A DNA stretch of 22,620 bases from Jaapia argillacea MUCL 33604. Its lineage: Eukaryota; Basidiomycota; Agaricomycetes; Jaapiales; Jaapiaceae. The position numbers and the translations under genes are program-made. The stretch spans positions 1 through 22,620 of the forward strand of contig KL197800.1 in assembly GCA_000697665.1 (NCBI GenBank), in the 5' to 3' direction. The notes under the pieces were generated by a model. It ran no database searches, was not told the origin of the DNA, and saw nothing but the letters and a program-made list of their open reading frames with translations. Below, piece after piece: positions 9,534-19,400 of the stretch (position 1 is the stretch's first letter; each line of letters begins with the position of its first letter).

Positions 9534-9959
9534 GTCCTTGGCTCCGGGTCAGGAGGGGTAGCTAGATGAACACTAGTAGATTACCTTATATTTGTTCATC
9601 CCCCTTCTTGTTGTTATTGATCTGGACGGCTTTCACCTGGACTGGCACTATAAGTCTCAACTCAAGTACCATTTGGGTTGTTGGCTACGGGTGTGACATG
9701 GTCAACTACAATTCATATTCGTAATCAATCTAACATGCTTCTATATTTAACATAAGATAAGACCAGGAAGGTCGGCCAGCCAGTCAGAGAGAATGGACCT
9801 CAAATCGGACTCTGGTGCCGCGTGATAGATGAAAGACATCAACGCTTACCTCAGTCACCATGACCGCCAGTATGTTATCCATGGGAGAACATCGCGAACA
9901 TTGAGGTGGCTCTCTTCCAACCTTCAGAGACAGACGACAGAGGACCAACGTGATAAGCG
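9534..9959. other. Intergenic, half of an inverted repeat pair
   Basis: About 9590-9800 matches the reverse complement of about 19140-19385, sharing TTCATC, CCCTTCTTGTT, TTTCACC, GTTGTTGGCT and GACATGCTTCT blocks in the same order. No coding region is supported. Confidence 0.6.
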
Positions 9960-10760
9960 ACGAAGAGTTATACTCTTCGATGTGAGCGTTGGCGAGATCA
10001 GGAAGTTTGGGTACGGGAGAAAGACAGTCGACCAAGAGCGTGGATCAAAGGTTTTCGAGGACGTGAGGAGATAAATAAACCAAGGACAAAGGCTTGTGGC
10101 AAGAAATTCAAAGAGTTGGACTCTTGGACACAAGAACGTCGGCGAGATGAGAAAGACAGTCGACCAAGAGCGTGGATCAAAGGTTTTCGAGGACACGAGG
10201 TGATAAATGAACCAAGGACAAAGGCTTGTGGCGAGAAATTCAAAGAGTTGGACTCTTGGACACAAGAACGTCGGTGAGATGAGAAAGACAGTCGACCAAG
10301 AGCGTGGATCAAAGGTTGTCGAGGACATGAGGAGATAAATGAACCAAGGACGAATGTCGAGAAATTCGTGACGAAGAGTTGGACTCTTCGACACAAGAAC
10401 GTCGGCGAGATGAGAAAGACGGTCGACCAATAGCGTGGATCAAAGGTTGTCGAGGACATGAGGAGATAAATGAACCAAGGACAAATGTCGAGAAATTCGT
10501 GACGAAGAGTTGGACTCTTCGTAAGATAATCGCAAGATGAGCAAGACAGCCGACCAAGAGTATGGATCAAAAGTTGTAGAGGACATGGGGAGATAAATGA
10601 ACCAAAAGGACAAATGTCGAGAAATTCGTGACGAAGAGTTGGACTCTTCGACACAAGAACATCGGAGAGATCGTGGAGAAGAGAGAGACAGGGGCGAGGA
10701 GACAACAACGAACATCCAGCGACACAAGACGAAGAGTTGGACTCTTCGACTCAAGATAAT
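9960..10760. repeat. Tandem ~130-bp array with CGAAGAG hairpins
   Basis: Hairpins lie near 9962, 10109, 10239, 10372, 10501, 10630 and 10729, about 100-147 bp apart and mostly about 130. Typical forms are CGAAGAGTTGGACTCTTCG and the less perfect CAAAGAGTTGGACTCTTGG. The spacer contains GACACAAGAACGTCGGCGAG, AGTCGACCAAGAGCGTGG and GAGGAGATAAATGAACCAAG blocks. Long minus-strand open frames here are a by-product of the repeat. The same hairpin in the other orientation recurs at 18581-18872. Confidence 0.9.
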
Positions 10761-11450
10761 TGCAAGATCTCGGACAAGCGGAGTATCGAAGGGTGGCGAT
10801 GCATCGGCGAGCCACGATTTCCGAGTTTGTCTGTGTTTGTGTTTGATCTCCGACAATCGCGGATCAAAGGTGATCAACAATGGGTGGCGATGCAACGAGG
10901 CCACAGCGTGCGATTTTGTTTGTACTTGTGCTTGTCTTGTGGCCTGTTCCTGGACTACAGTACTTACAGAACTTGGCGCTTGCTTTCCTTCCAACATCAC
11001 CATCAATCTTCAGCCTCGGATAGTTCAACTATCCCAGGTGTTTCTTCTCCATCTTCATCTCTTGCGATCCTTACATCTCGCTGTCCCTCTGTCCAACCTC
11101 GGATAGTTCAACTGTCCCAGGCGTGTCGAATCCTTTGCCATCGTATTTCGGGATCCCAGTCCGGCACCAACGATCCATCGCCGTCCTTGCTCATCAAGTC
11201 GCCGACGTTCTTTTCCTTGACGAGGTTTACTGAACGTCCACCGTGCTATCACGTGGTGTCAGGTAAGCTCTCATCCTCTTCAATGCGTCCATCAGCCCCT
11301 CACGACCCGTATAACATAGACATTGTTAGACGGTAGACGTCGGTTTTCTGGGGTTTTCTCGCTTTGCGTTTGTAGTTGAACGATAGCGTCCTGGTAAGTC
11401 TCATATTTCCTCCCTCTTTACCCTCCGGCACTTTCTGACGGCTTCACCAG
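10761..11450. other. Upstream region of the proline-rich gene, with repeats
   Basis: A GGGTGGCGATGCA-led segment at about 10791-10850 is repeated at about 10883-10940. Two hairpins, GGATAGTTCAACTATCC (11018-11034) and GGATAGTTCAACTGTCC (11101-11117), share the AGTTNAACT core with other blocks but have their own arms. Possible 5' exons of the following gene may lie here: an 18-nt segment at 11376-11393 lies between an acceptor-like TTTGTAG and a GTAAGT donor, and 11394-11450 fits a 57-nt GT-AG intron. Confidence 0.5.
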
Positions 11451-13559
11451 GTTGAGTGGTTTTGGTGGGGCTCCCTTGGGAACTACAGCACACCCAAGAC
11501 CAACTGCGATTTTTTGATCATCCCCAGTCAAGACGAACTTCAACCCTGGCTGCAACGTCCACGTCCCCAACTCCCGAGGGACTCCCATCCCTACGCCAAC
11601 CGACCAACCCGTCTCCCATCGCCAACACCTATCAGAGCCCCAACGGCTCCTGTCCAGTTTGTCAATGTGGATCAGCCCATGCATGATCCCTCCAATACTG
11701 CCGGTTCTGATCATCCCCGGCCACCCAGCCCTTCAGCAGGTCCCTCTCCACCAAAACCCGGCCCTGCCACCCCCATGGCAGGGGAGACATACATCCAGTT
11801 CTTCGCCCGGCGCCGTGTTTATTCAGAATATATGATGACGTTGCAAACCACAGCTGGTGAGAGGTGCAGGTCTCGGTACAACAACTCTCTGAGGTTTCCC
11901 GAGCCTGGTCGCCAAGGGGCCAGGGTTTATGAATGGACAGTTGGTGACGATGGTGGTCTCGTCAGGGTGAGCATTCCCCGGGATGCCGTCCCGACCGCAT
12001 GGTCATCATTCCCTTCGGAACACCTCGTCTTCGACCCATTCAGGAATGAGTGGGATGTCTGTGTAGAGTTGGATCCACGTGCTTCTGTCGACACTCCGCC
12101 CTCCTCGCCAATCCCCCGAACACTGTCACCTCTCCCTGCCTACTTGCCGCCCCCACCAGGGTACCCCAACCCCCCTCCCTATCTTCCCCCACCCTCTCAT
12201 TCGTTGGACCCTCAGATCGTTTCCAGTCATGTCACACCCCTCATTCCGTTGCAGTCCATCCATGCCGATTTGGCTCACATGGACAACGGCCCTCCCATCA
12301 CCAATCCTACCTTCGATCCCTTTGAGGATCATCTCTATCATCGCTATGGGTTCACCAATGAGAATGAACCACCTCAATTAGCCGCCAACTCGAACTTCCG
12401 GTGGCAGGACCTCGCACCAATATATGGGTATGATGTTCGGGTGATTAACATCCCTGGCCTAGTACCCCCTCCCAACAATCGCATACCCCGCATCTCCATC
12501 TTCACGACATTCATGGTTTCTGGTCAACCTTCCCACCCCTCCATCCAAACGGACCTAAACCCAAACGTGATGGAACCCTTCCAATTGGATAGCGTTGGCC
12601 TGAGACCCTCATTGGAGAGGCACCTCACCAGGTTACGTTCTCCAAGGAGAACCACGAGAGACATGAGTAACCATGTGAACGCTCTGCCTGCCCCTCCACC
12701 CAGCACACCAGTCTTTATGATTCGGTTTCCCTCCTGGTTGAGGGATGACGGAGAACACCCATCCTGGGACATCGTCTTCGAGAACATGGCCTCACCCATT
12801 CAATGCATTCGCGCGTTGGGCACTCAAGTTAAGCCTCACCACATGGCCCTTTGGTTGGTCCAAAGAGGGATACCCTTCCGCACCGTCATCACGATGCCAA
12901 CGTTGCAGCACGTGCCCCCTGAATACCCGTACCGACGTCCAGTTGGTCTTGGCTGGCGTATGTCCTCAGATGCACCCGTTCGTCCGGAGGACTACCCCGT
13001 CTATGAAGCCACCAGGAACCAGTTCCTTACCCAGTCACCCCGCGCTCGAGCGGCTTTATTAAAAGGTGGCATCTTGTGGAGGCTCTCCCTTCAGGCTTTC
13101 GGTTATGACTCCGTCCTGGAGGGTCCCTCTCGTCAGGTCTTTAGCATGGGCAGCGGTTATCTCGACCCCAACACCAGCCTCTCTTGGTGGGATGACGACC
13201 TCACCGAAGGGGAGATGATGTTGATATGCGGGACGTACATCATTGGTATAAGTGAGTCTGTCCCCCTAAAACTGATCTGTTTGATTATCACTAACAACCC
13301 CTCAGACAGAAAACACGATGAGCACGTGTCCTGGTGGCCCAAGCAAATTACCTGGGAAGCCGGGTATTTGGACGCTGGGTATTGGACTCCTACAGCAGAG
13401 AGCTGGTTCCAGGCTCGGATGCGGAGCATCAGGGATGGCACAGCCAAGCCGAAGAATGCCACCCAATGGCTGCAGGTGTTGAAGGTGTCCAAGAAGGCGA
13501 ACAAGCTCGTTCGTGCAAATGAAGAGTTGCATAGCCTGTTTGTCGAGGCACGGTTTTAG
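11451..13559 (+). CDS. Proline-rich protein of unknown function, 5' end uncertain
   Basis: A single long frame runs from an acceptor-like TTCACCAG at 11450 to TAG at 13559, giving about 682 residues after removing a 60-nt intron (13246-13305; donor GTATAAGT, branch CTAAC at 13291, acceptor CCCTCAG). The intron length is a multiple of three and it contains no stop, so retention would add 20 residues. The first 100 residues are proline-rich, and another proline-rich stretch (YLPPPPGYPNPPPYLPPP) lies around residue 225. The second half is more globular, with aromatic motifs such as PSWLRDDGEHPSWDIVF, LSWWDDDLTEGEMM and HVSWWPKQITWEAGY, and a basic C-terminus. No signal peptide, membrane segment or catalytic motif was recognised. 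In-frame ATGs lie well downstream of 11451, so the true start may be in an upstream exon. Codon use looks genuine. I do not recognise the family. Confidence 0.72.
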   Translation, partial: VEWFWWGSLGNYSTPKTNCDFLIIPSQDELQPWLQRPRPQLPRDSHPYANRPTRLPSPTPIRAPTAPVQFVNVDQPMHDPSNTAGSDHPRPPSPSAGPSPPKPGPATPMAGETYIQFFARRRVYSEYMMTLQTTAGERCRSRYNNSLRFPEPGRQGARVYEWTVGDDGGLVRVSIPRDAVPTAWSSFPSEHLVFDPFRNEWDVCVELDPRASVDTPPSSPIPRTLSPLPAYLPPPPGYPNPPPYLPPPSHSLDPQIVSSHVTPLIPLQSIHADLAHMDNGPPITNPTFDPFEDHLYHRYGFTNENEPPQLAANSNFRWQDLAPIYGYDVRVINIPGLVPPPNNRIPRISIFTTFMVSGQPSHPSIQTDLNPNVMEPFQLDSVGLRPSLERHLTRLRSPRRTTRDMSNHVNALPAPPPSTPVFMIRFPSWLRDDGEHPSWDIVFENMASPIQCIRALGTQVKPHHMALWLVQRGIPFRTVITMPTLQHVPPEYPYRRPVGLGWRMSSDAPVRPEDYPVYEATRNQFLTQSPRARAALLKGGILWRLSLQAFGYDSVLEGPSRQVFSMGSGYLDPNTSLSWWDDDLTEGEMMLICGTYIIGISESVPLKLICLIITNNPSDRKHDEHVSWWPKQITWEAGYLDAGYWTPTAESWFQARMRSIRDGTAKPKNATQWLQVLKVSKKANKLVRANEELHSLFVEARF

Positions 13560-13980
13560 CCAATCGTTTGGGTCTTTCATTTGGGTCGTTCATGCTTGGG
13601 AGCCAATTTTTTTTAACATTATCACAAATTTGTCGAATCAATGCAATCTATCATCGTCCTTCCACTCCGATATGAGTCAGTGAGCTCCTGACAGATAAGA
13701 CTAATTCATCCAGATCAACCGACGATACCATGGGCATCTAGGTCAACCGTCATGAAGAATAGTTGATGGCTAGGATGCGTGAACCAGGTAATCCTTCCAT
13801 GACCCAACCTTCTCCTTTAAGGTTGTGAGAGGTGTCCGGCATTTGCTCGACCCATCAGTTCATCTCCCTCTTCCATCCTGAGTTTCTTTCCTCCATACAT
13901 GATAGCTGATTCCAAAGTATAACTCGCAAGCCATCTATGAACTAACATGCGGAACAAGCCGTCAGAGGAATCTGCAGAGG
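13560..13980. other. Intergenic, nothing firm
   Basis: This follows the proline-rich gene. A GTGAGAGGT...GCATTTGCTCGACC stretch at about 13826-13852 resembles sequence near 18980-19030. No gene was seen. Confidence 0.45.
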
Positions 13981-15120
13981 ACTCGCACCTGGTGGGCGTC
14001 CAAGACGCCCATGGAGGAGAGGGGTTTGCAGGCAACATAATCACTAAGTCACAAAGTAGCATTGTATATGGACACTACATAACTAACAGAGGGCAGATGA
14101 ACTGTACCTGGTGGGCGTCCAAGACGCCCATGGAGTAGAGAAGGGTTTCACAACACAATCACTGAGTCACGGGGTAGCATTCCATATAAACTACATAACC
14201 AATACAATCTCACATTCCCTATGGATCGGCCATGATCTAAGAGACAAGCATGATATGGACGTCCAAGACGGCCATGGAGTAGGGAGGAATATGCCCAGAC
14301 ATCGGTATTGTCTCATAGACTACACAACCACCTGTGACCTGTAAGACAATCAGGGTAGGGGCGTCTGAGAGGGCCATTGAACAGAGAGACTTGAAGGGGT
14401 TGTACTCACCAATTAGTACGAAATAGAAGTATATGGGTGTAACCCAGAAGGAGCCCTCCCACCTGGTAGGCGTCTTGGAAGGCCTCAGGAAGAGAGATAT
14501 GTAGGAAAGATACTCACCATTTCAGATTGTAGTCCTTTGTGCATGCAGGAAGTAGCCACGATCAAGTCAGAGTAGGGACCCAACCACCCTCTACAAGACA
14601 AGTAGGAGATGGGCGTCGAAGACGGCCATGGACTAGGAAGAATTGAGACTCATGCCTGGCCCACGTCTTGGACGGGCATAGAAGGAGGGTTATCAAATCG
14701 TCATTCCAGTAGTCATGTAACTCTTCAATACTAAAAGATCTATCCATTACTCCCTTCTAATGCCGATGAATGCGTTGTCTTGCATGTGATGTATGACCAT
14801 ATGACTACATGGCCGAGTTCGACAGAAGAGACCCATTTCACCCTCAAGAATGCCCTTTCTTTTAGAAAGTTTGAAAGGATCTGGCACTGTCACAAGCTGC
14901 TGTATTCTGGGGTGTCATGTCATACAAGACGAACATATGCTACTCTGTTCTGTCACAACCCACTACCATCAATGAGACAAGTACGTCATGGGCCTCCAAG
15001 ACGGCCGTGGAGCATAGAGGGTTATGTGGAGGGAGCACTTATTAGAGTGTATGAAAAGACAGCATATAGGAGCAACCAGAAAGGACTCAAACCTGGTGGG
15101 CGTCTTGGATGGCCATGAGA
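13981..15120. repeat. Array B: GGGCGTC hairpins, homologous to array A
   Basis: Hairpins start near 13994, 14113, 14256, 14358, 14469, 14610, 14660, 14988 and 15095. About 14250-14700 aligns with about 1420-1850 of array A in the same orientation, including hairpins and the sequence between them, with many substitutions. The donor-like TACTCACC motif is conserved at 14403 and 14511. Two intron-like segments (14463-14517 and 14339-14409) flank a 53-nt exon-like segment, 14410-14462; the array A equivalent is also 53 nt. Confidence 0.85.
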
Positions 15121-15299
15121 AGCGTGATTTGTGGAGGACTCACTCAATGCAGAAATATTCATCTACAGCGGTTCTCATTCTCTTTAGATGGGCAAACCTG
15201 TTGGTTGGAGAGAGCGTCCTAGCGTGCTACTGTAATATAAGACCCGCTTCACTACAAAAATCCTAGACATATGACCAGGGTTAAGCAGGTCTCACATGC

Positions 15300-15985
15300 T
15301 TAGTCCTGAAATACGGTTAGCAGGGGCAGAAAGAGAAAGGAGAAAAACATACGGATAAGATGAAACCCATCTCAAGGTTATCAATCGTCTTCTTCAAAGC
15401 ATGATTTTCCAAGGAGAGGATATGAATCTTATCCCTGGTCTCCTCCACAATCGATTTCAACCGAAGATTGGCCGCCTTCAACCTTCTGATCTCTTCCTCT
15501 GACTCGCCACTCTTCTCACAGTACAGATCATACTCAGCTTCCATATCCCTGGCTTCAGTCTCTAACCCGGAGTTTCTGTACCTGACCACCTTGAGGGACA
15601 ACTTCAACGAATCCCTTTCCTTTAACAACGTCAATGAACAGGAGAATAAAAAGATAGGGTTAGACGGCAAAGATAGGGTTAGACGCACGGCAATCAGCTC
15701 GTCTACCCTCGCCTTCCACAACTCCTCCATGTCCTCATAACCACTCACAGCTCCACCCTCACCACGGTCCTCTATGTCATCCTTGCCATCGAAGAGCTAT
15801 AGAAGAAGATCAGATGTAATCCCCATATGACTAGGGTGAGGGAAATTGACATTATCATCGCATGGGCCCTTGAGAGAAGGAGGAGGGAGAAGCTGGTCCC
15901 TTACCAGAGACACCCCTCTTCGTACACGACGAGAGCTCCCCTTTTGAGTAACAAGAACTCCATCAGACTGCACTGCGTTATCCAT
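15300..15985 (-). CDS. Coiled-coil protein lacking RING (tandem copy 1)
   Basis: The model joins 15905-15985, 15689-15796, 15353-15619 and 15300-15305 and encodes 153 residues. Exon 1 is 81 nt (27 codons), as in the RING gene, and ends in a basic segment (GSSRRVRRGVSL). Exon 2 is acidic (FDGKDDIEDRGEGG). Exon 3 is 267 nt, begins ERDSLKLSLKVVRY and forms a coiled coil. The final exon adds one Asp and then TAA. The last intron (15306-15352, 47 nt) has a TGCTAAC branch site. The start was chosen from exon-length agreement with relatives; an in-frame upstream ATG also exists. It is the tandem paralogue of 16583-17254. Function is unknown; coil-mediated dimerisation is likely. Confidence 0.65.
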
Positions 15986-16490
15986 GAGCAACGCTATCTT
16001 ATGGTTGGGAGGAGGATGCTGAGACGATGTAGCAAGGACTTCCAAGGTTATAAAGGAAGTGTCCACGTACGAGGTGTGATTAGGCAGGCGCAGAGAGCAT
16101 CAGTCAGACAAGGCTGATTATGGAGGGACGAGAAGAGGTGAGGCAAGAGAGGAGCCATCCCGTTGGAAGCCAGGGCCGATCTGTGTCCACGAACCGGCAG
16201 TTCGGAGGGACAGAAGATGCGACTGATTTCTGGAAGTAGTGATAAAAATGAAGAGCAGGTGAGGTCACCATGGGATGCGGGGGACAGACTCTCGGCTCCT
16301 GCTCAAGCAGATGAAGTGTGTCTTACTTGTCATGAGAGGTTGGGACACGTAACCCACATGCAGAGCAACCGGTTAGATGTTTGTGACGGAACTGGGAGTA
16401 TTCACCCAGGGCTTGGCTCAGAGACACGACTCCGGGAAAAAGAGTTGGTGGCAAAGTAACCGACAGATTCCCTGCTGTACAGTAAACCGG
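15986..16490 (-). other. Shared upstream region of tandem copy 1
   Basis: This is the 5' region of the minus-strand coiled-coil gene. It is shared with 17255-17725 and recognisably with 20961-21400 (ACGTAACCCACA, GGGCTTGGCTCAGAGACACG-like, GAAGCCAGGG tracts). A TTTATAA (minus strand, 16048-16054) lies about 63 nt before the ATG and is conserved at 17318-17324 in copy 2. Confidence 0.5.
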
Positions 16491-16582
16491 TGAATGAAAG
16501 GGTGCTACTGTAATCTAAGATCTATTCACAAAAACCCTGAACATGGGGTGCAGGGGTCACAGACCGAGAAGCTTGCACGTGC

Positions 16583-17254
16583 TCAACCCTGAAATATAGT
16601 TAGCAGGGGCGGAGGGAGGATGAGAGAGAAACATACGGAAGAGATCAAATCCGTCGCCTGGTCATCAACCAGCTTCTTCAAATCTTGGTTGTCCATCAGG
16701 AGACCCTGAAGCTCTGCCCTCTTGTCGTCCAGACTCATCTTCAATCGACGGACGGTCAGCTTCAGCTTCGTCACCTCTTCCAGTGCCTCATCACGCTGGT
16801 CACAGATATACTCGCAGTCAGCCTGGGATTCCCCGGCCGTACGCTCCAGACATGAATTTTGCTTCTTGACCTTCCTGAGGGACAGCTTCAAGGAATCCAG
16901 TTGCTTGAATGATGTCAATGAACAGAAGACTGAAAAGATTCAGAAAAACGCACGACCGTGAGCTTGGCTACCTTCTGGTTCAAGGACACCTCCACATTCT
17001 CCTGAACCCCCACAACTCCATTCTGGCCACCGTCCTCTACATCATCCTTGACATCTGTTGTAAAGACCTATAAAAAGAGATCAGATGTAGTTCCATAGAC
17101 GAGCAGGAGGGAACTTGACATGATCATCTCGTGAGGGCTTGAGGGAAGGAGGGGGGAGCAGCCTGTCCCTTACCGGAGAAACGTGTCTTCTTACAGGACG
17201 AGAGCTCCCGGTTTGAGAAATAAAAACTCTGCTAGCTTGAACTAGGCTATCCAT
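16583..17254 (-). CDS. Coiled-coil protein lacking RING (tandem copy 2)
   Basis: The model joins 17174-17254, 16954-17067, 16637-16903 and 16583-16588 and encodes 155 residues. Exon 1 is again 81 nt (27 codons) and exon 3 again exactly 267 nt, starting QLDSLKLSLRKVKKQ. Exon 2 is acidic (TTDVKDDVEDGGQN). The last exon adds Gly and then TGA. Introns are 106, 50 and 48 nt; the last has TGCTAAC followed by TATTTCAG. The coil includes four cysteines without zinc-finger spacing. All exons are open, which argues against a dead copy. Function is unknown, as for its neighbour. Confidence 0.65.
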
Positions 17255-17997
17255 GAGCAACGCAATCTTATGGTTGGGAGGACGATGCTGAGATGATTTA
17301 GCAAAGACTTCCAAGGTTATAAAGGACATGTTCACGTACGAGGTGTAGTTAGGGCAGGCCCAGTGACCATCGGTCAGACAAGGCTGATGATCGAGGGACG
17401 AGAAGAGGTGAGGCGAGAGAGGAGCCATCCCGTTGGAAGCCAGGGCCGATCTGTGTCCACGAACCGGAGTGACAGAAGATGCGACTGATTTCTGGAAATA
17501 GTGATAAAAAATGAAGAGCCGGTGACGTCACCGTGGGATGGGGGGGACATACTCTCGGATCCTGCTCAAGCAGATTAATGTGTCTGTCTTGTCATGAGAG
17601 GTTGGGAGACGTAACCCACACCTAGAGCACCAGCTCGGGATGTCTGTGGCAGAACTGGGAGTTTTCACCGAGGGCTTGGCTCAGAGACACGGCTCTGGGC
17701 AAAAGGGTTGGTGGTCAAGTACGTGGTCATTGAACGGTCAGGTTCCGTGCTGTAAAGTAAACGGGGAAATGAAATCTTTGATTAGAAGCAGAGAGGAGGG
17801 AGCTTGACGTATGGGGACTCACCGTTGATTTCCACTGAAGTCTAGCATGGAAAAAAGGGGGAACGTGATGGCCTTTCCCCTGTGAGTCGAAATGGTGGTT
17901 AGATTCACGCTTAGACTGAGGAACGTGTGAAGACTTACCCCGATTCAAGAAAGATATCGCACATCAGGGCTTTTGTATGAAGCCAGATAGACGCCTG
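17255..17997 (-). other. Upstream region of tandem copy 2; possible extra exon
   Basis: To about 17725 this repeats the upstream region of copy 1. On the minus strand, 17823-17879 (57 nt) lies between an acceptor-like CTCACAG and a donor GTGAGTCC, and another donor-like GGTAAGTCT lies near 17935. These could be 5' exons of the coiled-coil gene or a separate remnant. The evidence is splice-like signals only. Confidence 0.3.
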
Positions 17998-18337
17998 GGC
18001 GACTTGTACGCCCACCAAGAGTTACGTTCGTGGAGGAGGAACCAATATTACATGGCATAAAGTGGGAGCATAACAACTCGTCCTGTGAGGGTGGTTGGAT
18101 GCATGCAATGACCGACAAACGCGTCAAGCCTCACCCTGGTTTACTGAGAGCGTCATGTATTTCTCGTTGGCACTCTTGCATAAAGCAGGTACGAAAGCTC
18201 CATTTGAGAGGGTTTGGATGACTTGAGAATCCACCAAGAGTTGTACTCTTGGTGGAGGAACGAATGCTGCGCGGCACCAGAGATCGATTTGAGGATTGGC
18301 TGAGTCGAGAATCCGCCAAGAGTTGTACTCTTGGGGG
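17998..18337. repeat. Mixed hairpins, including a 25-bp palindrome
   Basis: GGGCGACTTGTACGCCC at 17998-18014 recalls the array A type with a different centre. At 18231-18255 an exact inverted repeat has 11-nt arms and a TGT loop (core CCAAGAGTTGTACTCTTGG). A second copy at 18313-18337 has one or two arm changes. Both are preceded by GAGAATCC and lie 82 bp apart. Confidence 0.85.
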
Positions 18338-18580
18338 ACGGACGGCTATGCAGAACGATGGGGACGGGAGAGACTGTGGCGGTAGCAACGTGGGAGCGCC
18401 AAAGTCCACATGGTCTTTGCATCATTATTGATCGCGGGATGTATCTGTAATGTTGTCTGTTATTTGCACATATATATGACGATGTTTCCAAATTGGGCTA
18501 TGTTGAACTTAGCCCAAATTTCGGACGACATTTCGCCCCGTCCACTGCTCCTCAATCGTCTCTCTCACCGCTGCTTGTGT
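18338..18580. other. No gene seen
   Basis: This is short intergenic sequence between hairpin groups. A local GGGCTA...TAGCCC inverted repeat lies near 18494-18519 (AATTGGGCTA facing TAGCCCAAATT). Confidence 0.5.
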
Positions 18581-18872
18581 CGAAGAGTACAACTCTTCGT
18601 CATGAATTCCGGTCTTGGTCCTCCATCGTCATCTCCTCCTCAAACTTATGGATCCGCCCTTCTCCTCAACCGCCGTTCTCCGTAACACCAACCTCTGCGA
18701 TCTTGCCAACACCCGTGTCGAAGAGTGTAACTCTTCGTCAAATATCCCGCTCACCCATTATGGTCTAGAACTTCACCTCACCTTTCACCTTCCAGAGTCG
18801 AGGAGTACAACTCCTCGTCATGTATTGTCTCTTACCAGTCCTTGGCATCACTTCTGAAGACCTCAACTCTTC
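18581..18872. repeat. CGAAGAG-type hairpins, right arm
   Basis: Hairpins are CGAAGAGTACAACTCTTCG (18581-18599), CGAAGAGTGTAACTCTTCG (18719-18737), CGAGGAGTACAACTCCTCG (18799-18817) and a degenerate copy (18855-18872). They match the 9960-10760 type on the opposite strand, including the flanks TTGTGT before and TCATGAATT after. In the third copy both arms changed together (A to G and T to C), keeping the pairing. Confidence 0.85.
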
Positions 18873-19400
18873 GTCACTTAACCCTATGACCCTTTCCAAG
18901 GGCAAACTAAGGTATTTATCTCCGTTGGGTCTCCCAGCTTTATCACCATCCCTTCCCCTTTCTATTTGGCATACTGGTTCTCGAGCATTTGCCCGACCCA
19001 TGTTTGCAGTGAGAGGTATCGAGCATTTGTGCGACCGATCCGTTTCCCCCCCAGAGCCCTTTTTGATATCTTTTACACGTCACAGCCTTTCATGTCAGAT
19101 GGCCCACTAACTTTCCTCATTTCTTTCCCAGGGAACTGGAGACCACTCCATTCATTCTCTCTGACCGGCTGGCGGACCCTCCTGGTCTTATATTAAATAC
19201 AGAAGCATGTCAGATGGACGAGGTGTATGGTTTGACCCTTGTCTAATATGAATTGAAGTTGACGGCATCTGCCCTGTCACACCCGTTCACCATTCATGAG
19301 CCAACAACCTAATTGATACTTGGGCTGAGATGTGTAGTCCGGGTGAAAGTGGCCCAGATCAAGAATAACAAGAAGGGTGATGAACGCAAAGTAAGCATGG
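18873..19400. other. Intergenic, half of an inverted repeat pair
   Basis: About 19140-19385 is the inverted counterpart of about 9590-9800. No coding region is supported. The rest shows nothing recognisable. Confidence 0.5.

Larger units (their letters stand above)
15218..17725. repeat. Tandem duplication, unit ~1.27 kb
   Basis: The sequence from about 15218 to 16490 is repeated directly at about 16492-17725. Corresponding marks are GTGCTACTGTAAT at 15228 and 16502, the two coiled-coil genes, and the upstream GAAGCCAGGGCCGATCTGTG tract at about 16168 and 17437. Divergence is moderate, so the duplication is not recent. Confidence 0.85.

Noticed and set aside
9924-11006. Long minus-strand frames of 168-236 residues across the tandem array
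   Set aside because: They arise because the ~130-bp repeat lacks stops in some frames. Composition is serine-rich and repetitive, and no start or splice context supports a gene.
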